From: Anisakis pegreffii
Taxonomy: Eukaryota; Nematoda; Chromadorea; Rhabditida; Anisakidae
Assembly (NCBI GenBank): GCA_035041965.1
Contig: JAPYMA010003022.1
Location: 1 to 64,000 of the forward strand
Length of the DNA: 64,000 nucleotides
Direction: 5' to 3'
Part shown: piece after piece, positions 27,232-46,057 of the stretch
Layout: each line of letters starts with the position of its first letter
How positions within the stretch are numbered: position 1 is the first letter of the stretch
Made by a program: the position numbers and the translations under genes
The notes under the pieces: model-generated
The model's database searches: none
What the model was told of the DNA's origin: nothing
What the model saw: only the letters and a program-made list of their open reading frames with translations

Positions 27232-29534
27232 GTCACATAATAAACAAACAAAAAGATTTCTGTTAAAAAACTTCAGGTTTGATTATCACCCTTCCTAGAG
27301 CCATACATACGCTCGTTCTTAGAGCAATGATTATCAATATGATAGTGGTATCAAACACAAAATATACATATACTTGAGAGGAGGAACGGTGGAGGGTTCA
27401 GAGGATAAACAACCAAACGGGATGACTAAAACAATGGACATAGTAGAATGAAATTTTCGAAGAATTCGAATTAAAAATTGACGAGACTGGAATTTGGAAG
27501 CTGAATGGGGTAGTGAAGCGGACCTTGATATGAAAGGAATCAAGGAACGTATCCAAAGGTGGTCGTTCGTAATGCCTTGAATCCACTGGATAAAGGAATA
27601 AAATTTGGCCGAAATAACAAACCGAACACTAGAAGACTACATCACACATTGAGAGAACTGGGTGAAAGTGATCACTGCTGACCAGTCAGCTCTTGATCAG
27701 TGAAACGAATTCTTCAGCGCAATGCTTCGCAGTAGTTTCAAGTGAACAAAATGTGATAATGAAGAGACGTAAAAGAAGCGATAGAAATCGAAAATAATCA
27801 AAATGGAGAATAGTGATAATGGCCATGACAAACATACATAATAATATTATACCACCACATATATACATCATACATCAACAGGATTCGTCAACATCAATCA
27901 ACAGAACTCTCCTTATATACACATACAGAAATGTATTATGGTATCATTCGATGGAATGAAATTCAACGATGAAAGTGCGTTCGTTTTCATCACTTACAAA
28001 ACAGTGGCACAACTTCGAAGAACTTGATGAATTATCTGCCTTATTCAAAATCTTCTTGATCCTAAGTGACTTGAATTGCGCGACGGGACAGAAGCTTCCG
28101 ACTGAACCAGGGGATATGCCCTGAATCGGCAAGGAATTTTCAGTGCTCTAGATCGCGCAAAGAGAGTGATGAATGAAGTGGATAGAAAACGAACGCACAA
28201 AATCACCAGCAGAACACAACAGAAGACAATTTCCTCAATATGACGATCCAATCTTTTGCAACAGATCAACTCCTCAGCTTCGAACTGAATTTACGAAACT
28301 CAAAGGCAATGGTTGATCTGTTGCCACGATATGCATGAATCATGACGTTCGCAAAAATCACCTGCTAGATCAAAAATAAATCATACTTTAAAGCAGTGAA
28401 CACACATACACATATAAGGTGAATCAAGTTAAAAAGAATATTAGTTAATAGTAATCAATCAGAATATGAGTTCCATTTGAAATCCAATGAAAATGGCTTG
28501 AGAATACGTGAAATGCGTTGAAACGTGCGTTTGTACTGTATAAAGCAAAACGGACGGATGGAATCGCCATACCGCACTCTGGACGAAAATGAATCAACGT
28601 TTTGCTATCATACCGGGATAAAGAGGGGCATCGAATGCAACAACAACAATAAAATGAATATAGAATAAAATAAACAATCAGAATTTGTAAATGGATAATG
28701 AATAAATGAATAAAATAAACAATCAGAATTAATGAAGAAACGAAATAGACTCAACGCGAATGGCAACTAAACAGAACAAAACAATCAAAAAAAAACAGAA
28801 AAAAACAACCGCAATGCGTAAATATGCGGATGGAGCTGTAATGATGAAGAGGAGACTGAACGAAACCAAACGGAAGCAATCCAACCAAAAAAATAAAGAC
28901 GGACTGCAAAAAACTGTATGGATATGGAAGAGGTGATTGGAAAATAATGGATCAAAATGAATAAATGAACAAAAAGATATAAATGATTATCATGAAACGA
29001 TTCGACGAATGCATTACTGACAATAAAGCTAAACAACAAGGGAAGTAAGAGGTGTTGCGCAAGAGAACGTCAGCTGCCGTTCTATTCCATCATCATACGG
29101 CAAACAGTCACATCGAATAAATGACGGAAATTTCCGCAACGACGTTAAAAACTGAACCAGTGAATCCAAAAAAGAATTCGAAAAACAATGAGGATAAATG
29201 ATAACGATTACTTCAAAACCAAAAAATCAAATGAAAACAAAATGATGCAACGATGATGGACACAAAATCACTGACCCTATCGTCGTCCAAAAAATGATCA
29301 ATCATCATTTGATCGTCCGGCATTTTGGCTGAGGAATAAACGGACGGAAATGAGAAACTGAGCGATGTTAATCAAAAAATAAAATTGCGCAATATGGAGA
29401 AAATATATGAGGAAGAAGAAGTGAAAATGGATGGAAATTTCCAAACAAAAATAGAAATTCCACAATCAGAAAAAAATGGTACGCGATACGATGAGGAAAC
29501 AACCAATCCAAAAAAGAAAACCACCAAATTACCA

Positions 29535-29590
29535 CAACAATAATCACAACAACAACCCCAACAACAACAACAACAACACCAACAACAAGA
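29535..29590. repeat. (CAA)n-rich microsatellite
   Basis: Imperfect CAA/ACA run. The opposite strand reads as GTT, which explains the valine-rich open frame at 29368-29613. Confidence 0.8.
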
Positions 29591-30838
29591 AACATCAATC
29601 GTTTGCTAAACAACGTTCGTCGTCAACACCTCACATAAAATCGGCAAAATGTTGATACGAACTCAAATGAACAGTGAATTAATTAATCGATGAATAAAAT
29701 GCACTAAAACTGCATTAACACAAAACATCGCTCATCCACTTCAACTCTTCAAATTTAAAATTCAACGTTTCACCATTGAGCACCTCTAATTGTTATCAAT
29801 TACTGAGATGAGACTAATTTAAAATTAAACCAAAACGAAAAAAAACGTCAAAAAAGAAAAGACGGCGGCGCATATCGATTACCGATCAACTGAACACAAC
29901 TGTTCAATCATTCGCTCCAAACCGAAATGCGCAGAGATCTATGTTCTCAGCTAAAGTGTGGATCAAACAAATGCAACGGAAGCAGGAACAAGAGGATTGT
30001 TCACCGATTGCAGTGGAAATACAAGACAGAATCAATGGTGATCATCCGAATTCGGTCTGCAATCAAATGAAACTCTGAAAAAAACAAAACAAAGAAGTAA
30101 ATTGGAGATGAGAATACCAAATGAAAAATGAGATACTGCAATAGCTAATGTCAGAGGCAAAGTGAATTCCGGTTGAGAATTTTTTTGAAAAAATGAATGA
30201 GGAAAACAATGAGAATGGAGAACAATAGAGAGGATATTTGGAAGAGATTGTGACATAAATAGTCAAAATTCAAAAATAACATTTTGAAACGGAGAAAAAA
30301 AAACTCACTGAAAACAAGAAAGTGCGAATATGATATGTTAAGAAAACAAATAATTAATCTGTTTAGCGAATCGTCGACGATTCGCTGCTAAGCTATATCC
30401 AATTGAAGTAAACTATGAAAATTCTCGTAATTATAAATCATATACCCAACCTAATATCTATCTATTCCCTGCGGATAACCGAAATAAACAAAAATTCAAC
30501 TGAATACCAGTTATTAGCAACTAAGCAGCTATCGCTTTGCTAGTATTTCTTAATACTAAAGTATCACTTATTGCTATCGTACCATCTCGTTGAAATCACT
30601 AACATATCAATGCACACACATACAGATCAATCACTTTGTTGTAAAATGTTAAAAGATGAAAAAAAATATGAACAGAAATGAATCAATTTTGCTGTCGTGT
30701 TGTTGTAACCACATTATAATTAATGTTATCATTCTACCATCGTGATTCTAAACGCTTCACCGCAATCATCAGAATCACGATCAATTGTTGTGTTATTGCT
30801 GTTTTTCCGTCTTATATGCGTCCTATTCGCCTCAATGT

Positions 30839-36181
<5,343 letters not shown>

Positions 36182-36196
36182 TATAATGTTGGGCTG
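36182..36196 (-). promoter_or_regulatory. Candidate trans-splice acceptor / 5' UTR of the helicase gene
   Basis: On the minus strand TTTTTCTGAACTTCAG is followed by 12 nt and then the ATG at 36181. Nematode mRNAs often receive a spliced leader this close to the start codon. Upstream codons stay open for a few residues, so an ordinary acceptor with another coding exon further upstream is also possible. Confidence 0.4.
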
Positions 36197-38818
36197 AAGT
36201 TCAGAAAAAGATTCACCTTGAAATACCCAAACGAAACGGTTACTCTTCGATACACCACACGTAACCGTTAGCTACAAAACTATGACTGTATGATGTAACA
36301 TTTAGCAGTGGAGTTTCGCAACGTCCAAACAAATATGAATGCACCGGTGAGTCACGCTGTTAAGAAATACTCACTGATGTGATATCATTGTGAGTGGGCA
36401 GCAATAACAACAAACAATTAACAAAATAAGCCAAGCACATCTATCATAATAAGATTCAAACAAAGTTTACTAAGCTAAAAATGGTCATATCAATCGATAA
36501 CGAGGAAATAATCAGATTATTAACCATAAATAGGCTTAATCGAATCAAATAGTTTCCCACTACTAACATTTGGAGCTACCCACACTTCCGGTGTATCATT
36601 CAAGTTTAGAATATTCAAAACGTTACACTACAATAAGTACCTCGGAAGAAATGAAACAAAAAGAGAGAAGTCAAACAACTTCTCGAGTAATTTCATGATT
36701 GATTCTTAATGATAACACCAAATATGATGAGGCTTCAGTTCTACGAACGTGAAAACACACTGACTTGATCACAGCAACGTACTAAGTATAATAAGTACCA
36801 AACGAGATCATGCACCAGAGAACAGTAACGAATCAGAAATATTCGTACAAGATAGAACTGGCCCCGAAAGATCCACGTAAGTTATCAACTAACGACTCAA
36901 TACGCGTAACTAATTCAGTTAAGTCGAACCAAATCACTATACCTCAACCGTTAACCTAACGGAACCGCTTCAAGATAACGCAAAGACTAAAAGTAACTTG
37001 AAATTGAATCAGTATCAAATATAAACCCCCGTAAACAATAAAGCATCAATGGAAACCCGCACTTACACTCAAAAAATGCAAAACAATAAGGAATAAAAAA
37101 AAATTAGATGAGTTATGTCCAAAACATCACTTTGGTGGATTCGCCAAATTTTCGTAAGCTCTCTGCATGTATAATACCAGTCAAGATCTTTTCACTCATA
37201 AGTTTAGCTGTTGGAAACGTTCAAATACAACGGAAAACGCTATGGAATTATAATAGCAGTTCCCATTAGCTGATGCAATCCTTGATAATCTCACAATAAG
37301 GCGAACCGATTTCAGACAGCAAATAAGACTGAACGATCGTGTGGGCAGCCGTCTCCTACCTATCAGTCAGTTCAGTAACTTCAAGAATCTTCTGAATCAC
37401 ACAACTGGAACAAGATCCATTTATCTGGAGTTGAACATGCTGGCGATTGGACGAGCGATTTACAGATTGCCGATGTCATTTCATTTATCCGTATGAAGCT
37501 GAGTCTGCATCATGTCTTCTCGGCACTATCTCCACATTAAAGGCATTTGATGTTGTATTTTCAAAAAGCTATTCGCAATTCAAAAAACGACTTGTTCTAT
37601 CTGCCTGAGTTGATTTTTGCTACTATCATTTGATGAAGCATGTTCCGTTTCAAGTTATGGGAGAAACCAATGGAACACGACTATCTTCGAGTCAGAATGT
37701 GCTCTTCAGTGATTTCGTGAGCAAACTGAACTCAATAGCATATGCATTCAACACATCAATAAGAATCTTTTATCATGGTGCGAATGGAATCGCGAATAAA
37801 TTTACAATAACAGAGACTAGCAATTGATGCACCAACACAGAAACATTGCATTCACCATAATGAATTCGTTCATAAACTTAATATTAGCAATATCAAATTA
37901 TAGCCCATAATAATCGGAGTTGTTTAGTGCTATTTTATTGAAAAGGTAGTTAATGCAGGCTATCTGGAAAGTTTATCACTAACACACCAATATAACTGAA
38001 ACTGGGATATTATTACTCTTGTAAGATATTTAGTTGTGAATGAGGCAAATGCCCTTGAAAATATTTCATATACATGCAGTGGCGTATCCAAAGGGGGTAG
38101 GCACAGGAGGTGTCCTCTACCCTCCCGTGGGGGAGGGGGCAGAAGAAAGGGAGAAAAGCAGGAAAGGATGAAAGAAAATGGAAAAAGGACTAGGAAAAGA
38201 AAGGAGCGGAGGGAGGAGGAAATAATATTCGCAGAAGAATGTACCCTAAAATTCAGCTGTTTTGGACCAGACCATTTTGACACCCCCCCCTCCTCTCTCT
38301 TTGGAGAAAATCCTGGCTACGCCACTGGATGCATGATGTTCAAAGATAATTCGTGAATTCTAGTCGTGCTGACTTAGTCAGCAATAATCACTCTCACACA
38401 ATAATTTTATGAATATATTGGGTTAAGTTTCTCTGAGGTTATATTAGATTTTGAATGCATATTTCAGCAGATTAAGAGACTATCAGGATGACTGTGATTT
38501 GCGAATAAATAAGTGCAGATAAACTGAAGAAAACATTGATTTCATTACCACCATGAAATTAAATTCATTCCGCTCTCACGATACTATTTATGTGATGCTT
38601 TCCATTAATACATTCTGAATACATTATCGGGATTCTTCGCTTTCATAATAACTTATTATAACTGATCACTGATTATGTACAACACATTTGAATTCCCATT
38701 CCTACAGCTGCTCCCTCATTTGTTCCCAAATTCTCTCGCTCATTTTTTGAGTTTTTTAAACTGCAAAAGTTCTGTTGCATTCAATGGGATCTCAAATATA
38801 AATATTCATATGATTAAG
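36197..38818. other. Spacer between ttx-3 stop and helicase start
   Basis: Expected to carry the helicase promoter and the ttx-3 3' UTR. It contains one MITE (38077-38327). A 65-codon open frame at 37630-37827 (+) has no splice or homology support. No gene is called. Confidence 0.45.
38077..38327. mobile_element. hAT-like MITE with terminal inverted repeats
   Basis: A 251 bp element. The left end is CAGTGGCGTATCCA and the right end is TGGCTACGCCACTG; the inverted ends match at 13 of 14 positions. The flanks TATACATG and GATGCATG look like an 8 bp target-site duplication that has drifted (6 of 8 match). Short CAGTGGCGTA-type ends with 8 bp duplications are typical of hAT elements. The inside is purine- and G-rich and codes for no transposase, so it is non-autonomous. 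It lies between ttx-3 and the helicase gene and explains the basic, low-complexity open frames at 38036-38356 (+) and 37960-38283 (-). Confidence 0.8.
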
Positions 38819-41800
38819 TCACAACAGTGGAGTCGGAACATTTTCGAAGAAAACGTTTAAGGATTTTGCACCAGATTCATCGTTAGTTTTCGAGAGCATT
38901 TGTTCACTTTTCATCATTACTGTTGTATCGTTACTGCTGTCATTCTCGTTATTGTTGCTATCGTTATGATCAATCTGATCAGTACAATTATTATCAATAT
39001 TGTCGACAGGACTGGTTGATTGCTCATAGAGACTGTTCGTGTCAACAGCATTTTGACTACACTCTTCATCTTCTGGACTCAGCGATGCTCCAGTGGAACC
39101 ATCGCATCGAGACGCACTTCTTGAGCCCATTGCCTGAAACATCCACACTTCACTTATAGAAATTGATAACGAAAACGTGCTTGTTTAAAAATTTCGAAAT
39201 CTATCTTCAGAGAGATCTTCATCAAACGATCCATGTTCAAATCAGTAGTTCAGTCCCGGATATAACACATTAAATGTAGTCCATCTTACAAATGTAGTCC
39301 GCATAAAGATATAATTCAGTGAATGCAAAATAAAATCTACCATTCATACTACAATCGTACATTGTATTCAATTGTGCACTGTATGAGGATACAACTGCAA
39401 CATCTTCTGTAGTTACATCTTTACTTATATTAATACTTTTATACCTTATCAGATAGCGATAAGAATGTTGTAGCTAAAATACTCAAATATTCTATGCATA
39501 GATTGTATTATCCGTAATTGGTTATCCTGTTGATCTTCATCAATGCCCACAAACAAATCGATGAGAGCCTTTATTATCACCACAAAAAAAACATTTATCG
39601 CAATTGCAGTTTGCATTTTATGCCTGAATTCAACTTATTAATAAGTGTTCATCGACTAAAAATTGTCTAAGTTTGCTATTTGTATGCCCAAGAAAGCAGA
39701 TTGCTCAAAATGGATTCTCACAATCAGGTAAACGAACGGTTCCCTATTAAACATTCCCAAGATGGTTTATTTTGCAGAATATCATTCCTCTGAACACAAT
39801 ATGATATGAAGTTGCATTAGTGAAATTGATACCTTCTCAAATGCATGTGAACATACAAAAAACACACTGATTTGTTTGCATAACTTTTAATTAAACTTAC
39901 TGCTAATAGCATGTTATTTATTTGTTTGCTTAACTACTCATATTGTTGTCGTTATGAAGATATGTTATTACTACCAATTATCCTTCTACATCACCAATTA
40001 AACATTAGAGCACCTGTCGATTCTTAACCACTAGTAGGGAAATTTAGTGACATTTTTCAAAAAAATGTCTTGAAATCTGAGAACACCCAAGGGAATGGCA
40101 ACAGAGCTTGATGTTTGTGGCAGGAAGTGTAACTTCAGATACAGTTACTTGGTTGGTTCAGCTCTTAGATGTTCCATATTAGCTGGTGAATGAACTTTTC
40201 ATTTGTTTTAAATCATTGAAAGGTTTTCATTTAGTCTTTATTTCATTTCAGTTGCCAGTCCAAATTTCCAACCCCAATATTTCCATTCATTTCAAATGCC
40301 AAGCATTATAGAACATCGACCAAATTCTAGATACCACTGAGCTATTGAAAATGAAAGGAACAGCCATAGCGGCGTCAACATCAGGAAGAGGATCATGAAA
40401 AAGTGAGGCAATATTGAAACATGGATCTTCATAATCTCAAAACGTGCCGACCTGTTCTTTCGAGAGAACACCGCCTATCCGGGCGACATGTGGTGATAAA
40501 CTGCCACTTTCTCTGCCTTGCATTAGCGTATTTCGTCGGAATTTAGCTCGAGCGTTTTGGAACCAAACCTGTGTATGAGTCGCAGTGATGAAACTTTAGC
40601 GTTCATGTTAGTTAAATATAAATTAAACAATCACGAATCCTACTCTAACCATGGATAGATGTATATTCATTGACTGTAAAAGTAATCGTTCTCGTATTTT
40701 GCCACGAATTTTATTTTGGATCCAAAAATGCAACAGAAATGACCAAAATTCTGACAGACTGCGGCTGACTATGGGACATTTTGAAATGACTGAACGCTTG
40801 AGAGATCGTATTGCATTCAAGATCATTTGTGTTCCAATGGAAACAATGTCATGAATTGAAACTAGACATGGTATGATAATCATACCATCAATTGGTGGAA
40901 GTGTGACCTAAGCGATCTGATTAACCTTATCAAAAGAATTCACCAAACCTGTAGAACTCTTTTCGTAAGGCCAGTCCTCTGTGCCAACTGTTTCAGATCT
41001 TTCGCATCTGGATTATGGTTCAAATTAAAGTAACTTTTCATTGTTCTCAGTTGATGATGCTTAAAACTTGTTCGCATTCTCTTCGACCTATTCGTTTGTG
41101 TTAACGTTTCTTCATCACAATATTCTGCAAAGTGGAAAATCATGTCAATGTGTTGCCACTTTTGGAACGTATTGAAAAACAAAATGATATGAATTGTGCG
41201 TATTTGCAACATATGATACGTATCTCAACCTGAAGAATATTATTAGAACACCTGTTACAGAATTCTACTTGCTGCTTTTCAAACAGACGAAACGAATCAA
41301 GTAAACTTCATAGTCTACGGGGATATAACAGGAGTCATAAACTCCTCTCGGGATCTTATTACTGTTTTGAGCTTTTCCCCCATTAATGGCCCCCTCATTC
41401 GTTCGTGAATCTTATCTAGAATCCAGATCTCGTCAACATTTCATCCGTATCGCACAAAATTGACTCAACTCATGGATCATTGGTTGGTTCTAAGCATACG
41501 ACAACTAGTGACGATTGTTGATAGAGAGAAGCATGAAGGCAGAGAGAAAATAAGTGTCCATGACGACAGCGAGGAACAGAGATATAAAGAGAATGGCGGT
41601 GATGCGTGCGTATCTATGAAAACAATTAACGAAAGGATACGGTAGGTGTTGAGTCATGGAAATGAGTGTAAACGAAGCTAATTTAGTATTGATCATAATA
41701 TTAGATAGTAATGATAATATATAATAATATGCAATAATATTAATACATAATAATGTTCGTATGATATCTCTTCAGATTAAATAGAACTAATCACAGTTCA

Positions 41801-44166
41801 TTAATAATAATTACAATAAAGGAGCATTAATAATAACAATATCATTATTGAGCTATAATTACAACAAAATAACCGATATTATCGGAAGTGTTTTCGCCGT
41901 CTTCAGATGTCTTCTTGCCTTTCTTACATCTTGTTTTGTTCACAGCTCCAGCATGTCCAAACCGATCATCAACCGATTCGGTATTCCTTATCAACGGATA
42001 CTCAGATGCGGAGGCGTTGACTGATTCGTAATGAGCTGCAATTCACATTGGTAATTCTCAAGTGGTTCGAACGATGATCTCATGAGATAGGAGCTTAGCT
42101 GCTATCCGATCTCATTGTAATACTGCAAAATGTGAAGGTTATTCCTCAGCTTCCAAACTGCATAGTATTCTCACCGTATCATTAAATGAGCTTAATTGGG
42201 CGCCTCAAGCTTGACTAAATGCTTCCAGTAGTAATATAGCAGTGCAAATTCTAGTGCACAGGAGAGAACAATAGCAACTATAATGATAGTCATAATATAA
42301 GCAGAATGAATAATCATTACTTTGCTTTGAATGTTAGCTAGCAGGAAGAATATGAACTGATGGTTTCGCAAGCACAACAATGTTGATTATCGGAACACTT
42401 ATAATTACTACAATTATCATAATGATGTTCATAAAAATACTACTGATCTTCGCCGAAGACATGATCGATCAATTTGATGGATGGTCGAAAATGAGCATTA
42501 GAGTTTTATTTGGTCAGTGAAACGCCTGAATGAATAAAAATCAGCTTCAACTACCTTGACAATACAAGGTACCATGCTCGCCCATTGCGAATAATTCTCC
42601 AGGATGTAACGGCGCAGCACAAACAATACATGTAAAACACTGCAAATGAAAGACGCAATCTTTTGCACGCATAACCACATCATCATACGATAGCATCGAT
42701 GAGCATCGTTCACATCGCCTCGAATATTTCCTTCAATTTTCATTTCATTCTCAAATCCATTTATTTATTTGCCGAATATTGTTTTCGAGACTTCATTCAG
42801 CATTTCAAATGAATCACGACATGTGTTTATTACTTGTTGATCGGTTGAATTCAGCAGCTGCGTTAGAAAAGCAGATTGAATTAGTAATCGTGAGATCACG
42901 AGAAATCAGAAAATCCTGTTTTTCCAAATTTTCAAAAATTAACAGCCTAAGGATAATAACACCGACAAGAAGGATAATCTTACTGATATATGGAGGAAAG
43001 TATAGTGATAGTGATGAACAATAACGAATCTGAATAAAGTATAAACGGAATCAAATCAAATAACAAAATTTACAAAGATTTTTCGTACGATATATAATCG
43101 TCGTGGCAGAAGATAAGGCCGTCTTTGTAGAAGCATGAGGCAGCCGAATGCAACTGGCAACCACATAAACAACATCTTAAGCAGTTATTATGCCAGCATC
43201 GATCGCCAATCATCAAAAAATACTGATCTGTTATTGGCAGCAAACACGACGCACACTCACCTGTAACATATTACCGTTATTGTTGTCAACACTTGATAAA
43301 TAGTCTTGATTGGTATGCTTATATCGTGCATTTTATCAGTTAAACTGCAGATTGATGCTTGGGAACGTTGCGACTTGTACTCTTCGAAGTGTTATTCATA
43401 TGCCTACTGCTAAAATGGCAGTAATCAGAGCAGGACATTTGGGCTTAGTCTCAGGCTGAAGCGCATATCGACTCAACATGCACAGTTCAGTGGATAATTC
43501 ACGTTGATATGTCTGAACTACTCATTTATTTCGTAGATACTGCAAAACTTAATAGATACTTCAGCTTGAACTTAGGCGTACATTTGATGGTAAATGTCGC
43601 GATATCCCGTTTTTATTGTCGCCAGATCATCATTACTTTATACTTTCAACTTGAACAATATTATTGAAAATCTTATCCAAAAAGCTTTTGCTTATTCTAA
43701 CACACCATATGATCAAGAACGTGAGCACATCGATCAGAATTTATTCACTTGAATTCTTAGTTACGGAATCGTTTCATTGCCTTTATGCACAGCAACAACG
43801 AATATTAGTTGTGTTTGAACTACCGTAGCCTAGCTAACAATACCTATCTGACTTCTTCAAACATAGGTAGATGTAAACATGATATTACTTCAGAACATTG
43901 TGAGTAAGCATTACAATTTATTGCGACATATCAAACCTTTCGCCACATACAAATCAGTCTGTAAATAATCAGCAAATTCGAGGTTGTTCGAATATCTTAC
44001 CCGCGGGCGCTAGCACAGGTGATACATCCACTGTTTGTGCCACATTAGCGTTTGTGTTACTATCACTGTTGTTATTATCAATATTAACATTTAGACCGCT
44101 CGTATTCGGGTTCAACAACAGTGGCTGTGGATCAAGGTTTTCATCCAGTGACGTTAAATAGATCAT
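38819..44166 (-). CDS. ttx-3: LIM-homeodomain transcription factor, LHX2/9-apterous class (TTX-3 ortholog)
   Basis: A nuclear DNA-binding factor. C. elegans TTX-3 specifies AIY interneurons together with CEH-10. Exons 5'->3': 44166(?)-44001, 43260-43089, 42730-42555, 41124-40949, 40568-40452, 39133-38819. All phases join; starting at ATG 44166 gives 373 aa. LIM1 begins CASCLLPITDQYFLMIGDRC and holds the expected Cys/His spacing, ending FCHDDYISKYS. LIM2 begins RRCERC and continues DDVVMRAKDCVFHLQCF, as in LHX2/9. The homeodomain (about residues 184-243) includes RMRTSFKHHQLR, SYFNLNHNPDAKDLKQLAQR and VWFQNARAKFRR, nearly identical to LHX2/LHX9/Apterous. The acidic, Asn/Ser-rich tail ends at TGA 38819. 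The first exon is also Asn-rich (NIDNNNSDSNTNAN). The N terminus is unresolved: frame 44001-44166 opens only after a TGA about 21 nt upstream of the ATG, and another long frame lies just upstream. Confidence 0.9.
41671..41685 (-). promoter_or_regulatory. Candidate AIY motif (TTX-3/CEH-10 site) in a ttx-3 intron
   Basis: The minus strand reads TAAATTAGCTTCGTT. It lies in the 1.4 kb intron between the LIM2 and homeodomain exons. The C. elegans AIY motif, as I recall it, is close to TAATTGGCTTCGTTA. The core AATTNGCTTCGTT matches. TTX-3 autoregulates through such motifs in C. elegans. One match in 64 kb could be chance. Confidence 0.35.
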
Positions 44167-44675
44167 AAGTTTGGAAAGCTTGAGTGTTTCTCTTCTTCAC
44201 CACTGCTGCTTTTTGGCTGTGATATAGGACTAGTTCCTCCAAGATCACGCGATCTTCCACCACTTGATAAGGGCGTTGTTGATATCACCGACGAAGATAA
44301 ATCCTGAAGATTGAATAACTGAGCAGTTTCTAACTCTTGAAACAACCATTGTTTTCGTTATTGAGTTAAAGTCTGTGGCTGATCGATATCAGGTTGTTGG
44401 GAGTGCAGAAATTGTTGTAGTCCTACAAACTGCGGCGACTCTAGTTGAATAGCATAAATTCGATTGGTACTGAGCAGTCCGGGAAGAAATGCTCTGATAG
44501 GATAGAATGCGATTGAACAGTTAGCATGTATAAAAGCAGTAGGTTTGGAATCAACACATCTAGAACTAGTACGATTTCCAACAAGGTGAGATTTTGAAGG
44601 TAGCGGAGAACGGATGCCACGAGTTTGTGCAGATAGTGAGGAATCAATGCGACTTACAACAGACGAGGAAGGCAA
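44163..44675 (-). other. Possible upstream ttx-3 coding exon(s), one in-frame TAA
   Basis: One minus-strand frame stays open from 44675 to 44163 except for a single TAA at about 44358-44360. It is Ser/Gln/Pro-rich (PQFVGLQQFLHSQQPDIDQP; later DLSSSVISTTPLSSGG), like many LIM-homeodomain N termini. Strong splice signals sit inside it: donor GTT|GTAAGT near 44655 and acceptor CAATCTTCAG|GAT near 44307. Splicing these two removes the TAA and keeps phase. A further donor, TCG|GTGATA, near 44290 could join acceptor CTCAAG|CTT near 44180 to enter the frame of the first confirmed exon. That would add a longer N terminus to TTX-3. This model is inference; no product is certain. Confidence 0.4.
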
Positions 44676-46057
44676 ATTATAGGTGAGACTATTTTCGAAT
44701 AGCTCAGTGTACTAAATTAAATTCAACATTGAATCGTCAGTCTTGTACCTAATAGTAAAAATATAATCGGATATCGTTCACGCCAAACAATTCAGCGATT
44801 TGCTATGAGCACGACTCATTCTCACTAAATATTCCTTTAGCAAACCGTACAAAACTACAAACCAAATTGCACACAGCATTCCTATTCATAAACATACAAA
44901 ACATAAGGAATTAAGTATTGAGTGTTATTCCCGTTACTCCTAAATGAGGATCCTCTGTATTGTGCAGGCAAGTGCTCAATTTGGTTTTGATGATATAACA
45001 TTTCAAATAAATGCCGATTATGAAATGTAGAAACGTTTTGTGATTTACAGATATTCAAAAAAAACCGTTTCTATTACATAGCGATGACTAAACAGGACCA
45101 GAATGCCAGTTAAATCGCCTCATAATCCGAATCGATCATCAGATCACAACAGCAACACAACATCAGCAACTCAATAACAATAAATAAATCCTAAAATCTC
45201 AGCTCAGAGAGCACCTCAAATCCAAATTTCCTACCAAATCTCAGCTCATGTCCATAGGTATTACGGAGATTATCACGTAATCATCTCTCCAATAATACCA
45301 CAACTCAATCGTACACAATCCGAAACATACCATATTATCGTTTAATCTGTCTATGTCTCATACAAACACTGTATGATACCAGTCATATAGCTGTATTTCA
45401 TTCCATAACATTCACACAAAACAATTTCAATAACTGTTTACCAGTCATTCTATTGTATTCTATTCAATCAGATTCAGCAGATTCCAGCTCATGAACCGTT
45501 CGATTCAACAGGTATACCAAACATGTTCTGTGAAAATAGACAAGTACACGGAGCTCTTCATGTGAATGTCATCTCATCTCAGACGAATAGAGCATTAAAG
45601 CATCGAAATGAGTCGAAATAAACTACAGAATCTGAGCTCTGGAATGATCAACAAGAGGTATTTCTTATCAATTTAATTTGTTCTTGAAAGGGTTTTTCGA
45701 ACAATCGTAGAACATTTTTTGTTTTAATACTTTCGAACACTTAAGACCTCTTGAATGTTATCATCCTTTACTAAAAGGAGGTAACTATGACCTCAGATGA
45801 CTAAATTTTTAGTTAATAGTTTTTGAATCACTTCAGTCATATCTCAAAAGCAAGCCTCAACGTAGATTCCATACTCACTGATCGTTAAAATATTGACAAA
45901 TCAATATGCAAATCGACTACAGTAAAGAGTTAAATGATGATTATAAGCAGATGAATGAATGCTCGATGTAGTACAATCACTGTCATCATATTAACAGGTT
46001 ACGGTGTCATCAAACATCAAACAAGCAACAGGTTGAATAATGAGGATTAACTAATAA

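Larger units (their letters stand above)
17701..30838. other. 13 kb gene-poor spacer, simple-repeat rich
   Basis: I see no multi-exon gene with domain support here. The DNA carries GGAT/GAAT arrays, AATC and CAA microsatellites and A-rich tracts. Most open frames are low-complexity shadows. It should contain the dgk-1 promoter (high-coordinate side of 17700) and the 3' UTR of the helicase gene (below 30839). Two weak coding-like stretches, at 18167-18311 (+) and 18496-18946 (-), are reported as findings. Confidence 0.45.

Noticed and set aside
29368..29613. Valine-rich membrane-like frame
   Set aside because: Antisense of a CAA microsatellite.
38036..38356. 106-codon basic frame (and its antisense partner)
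   Set aside because: Almost entirely inside the MITE; low-complexity Lys/Arg/Glu from purine-rich DNA.
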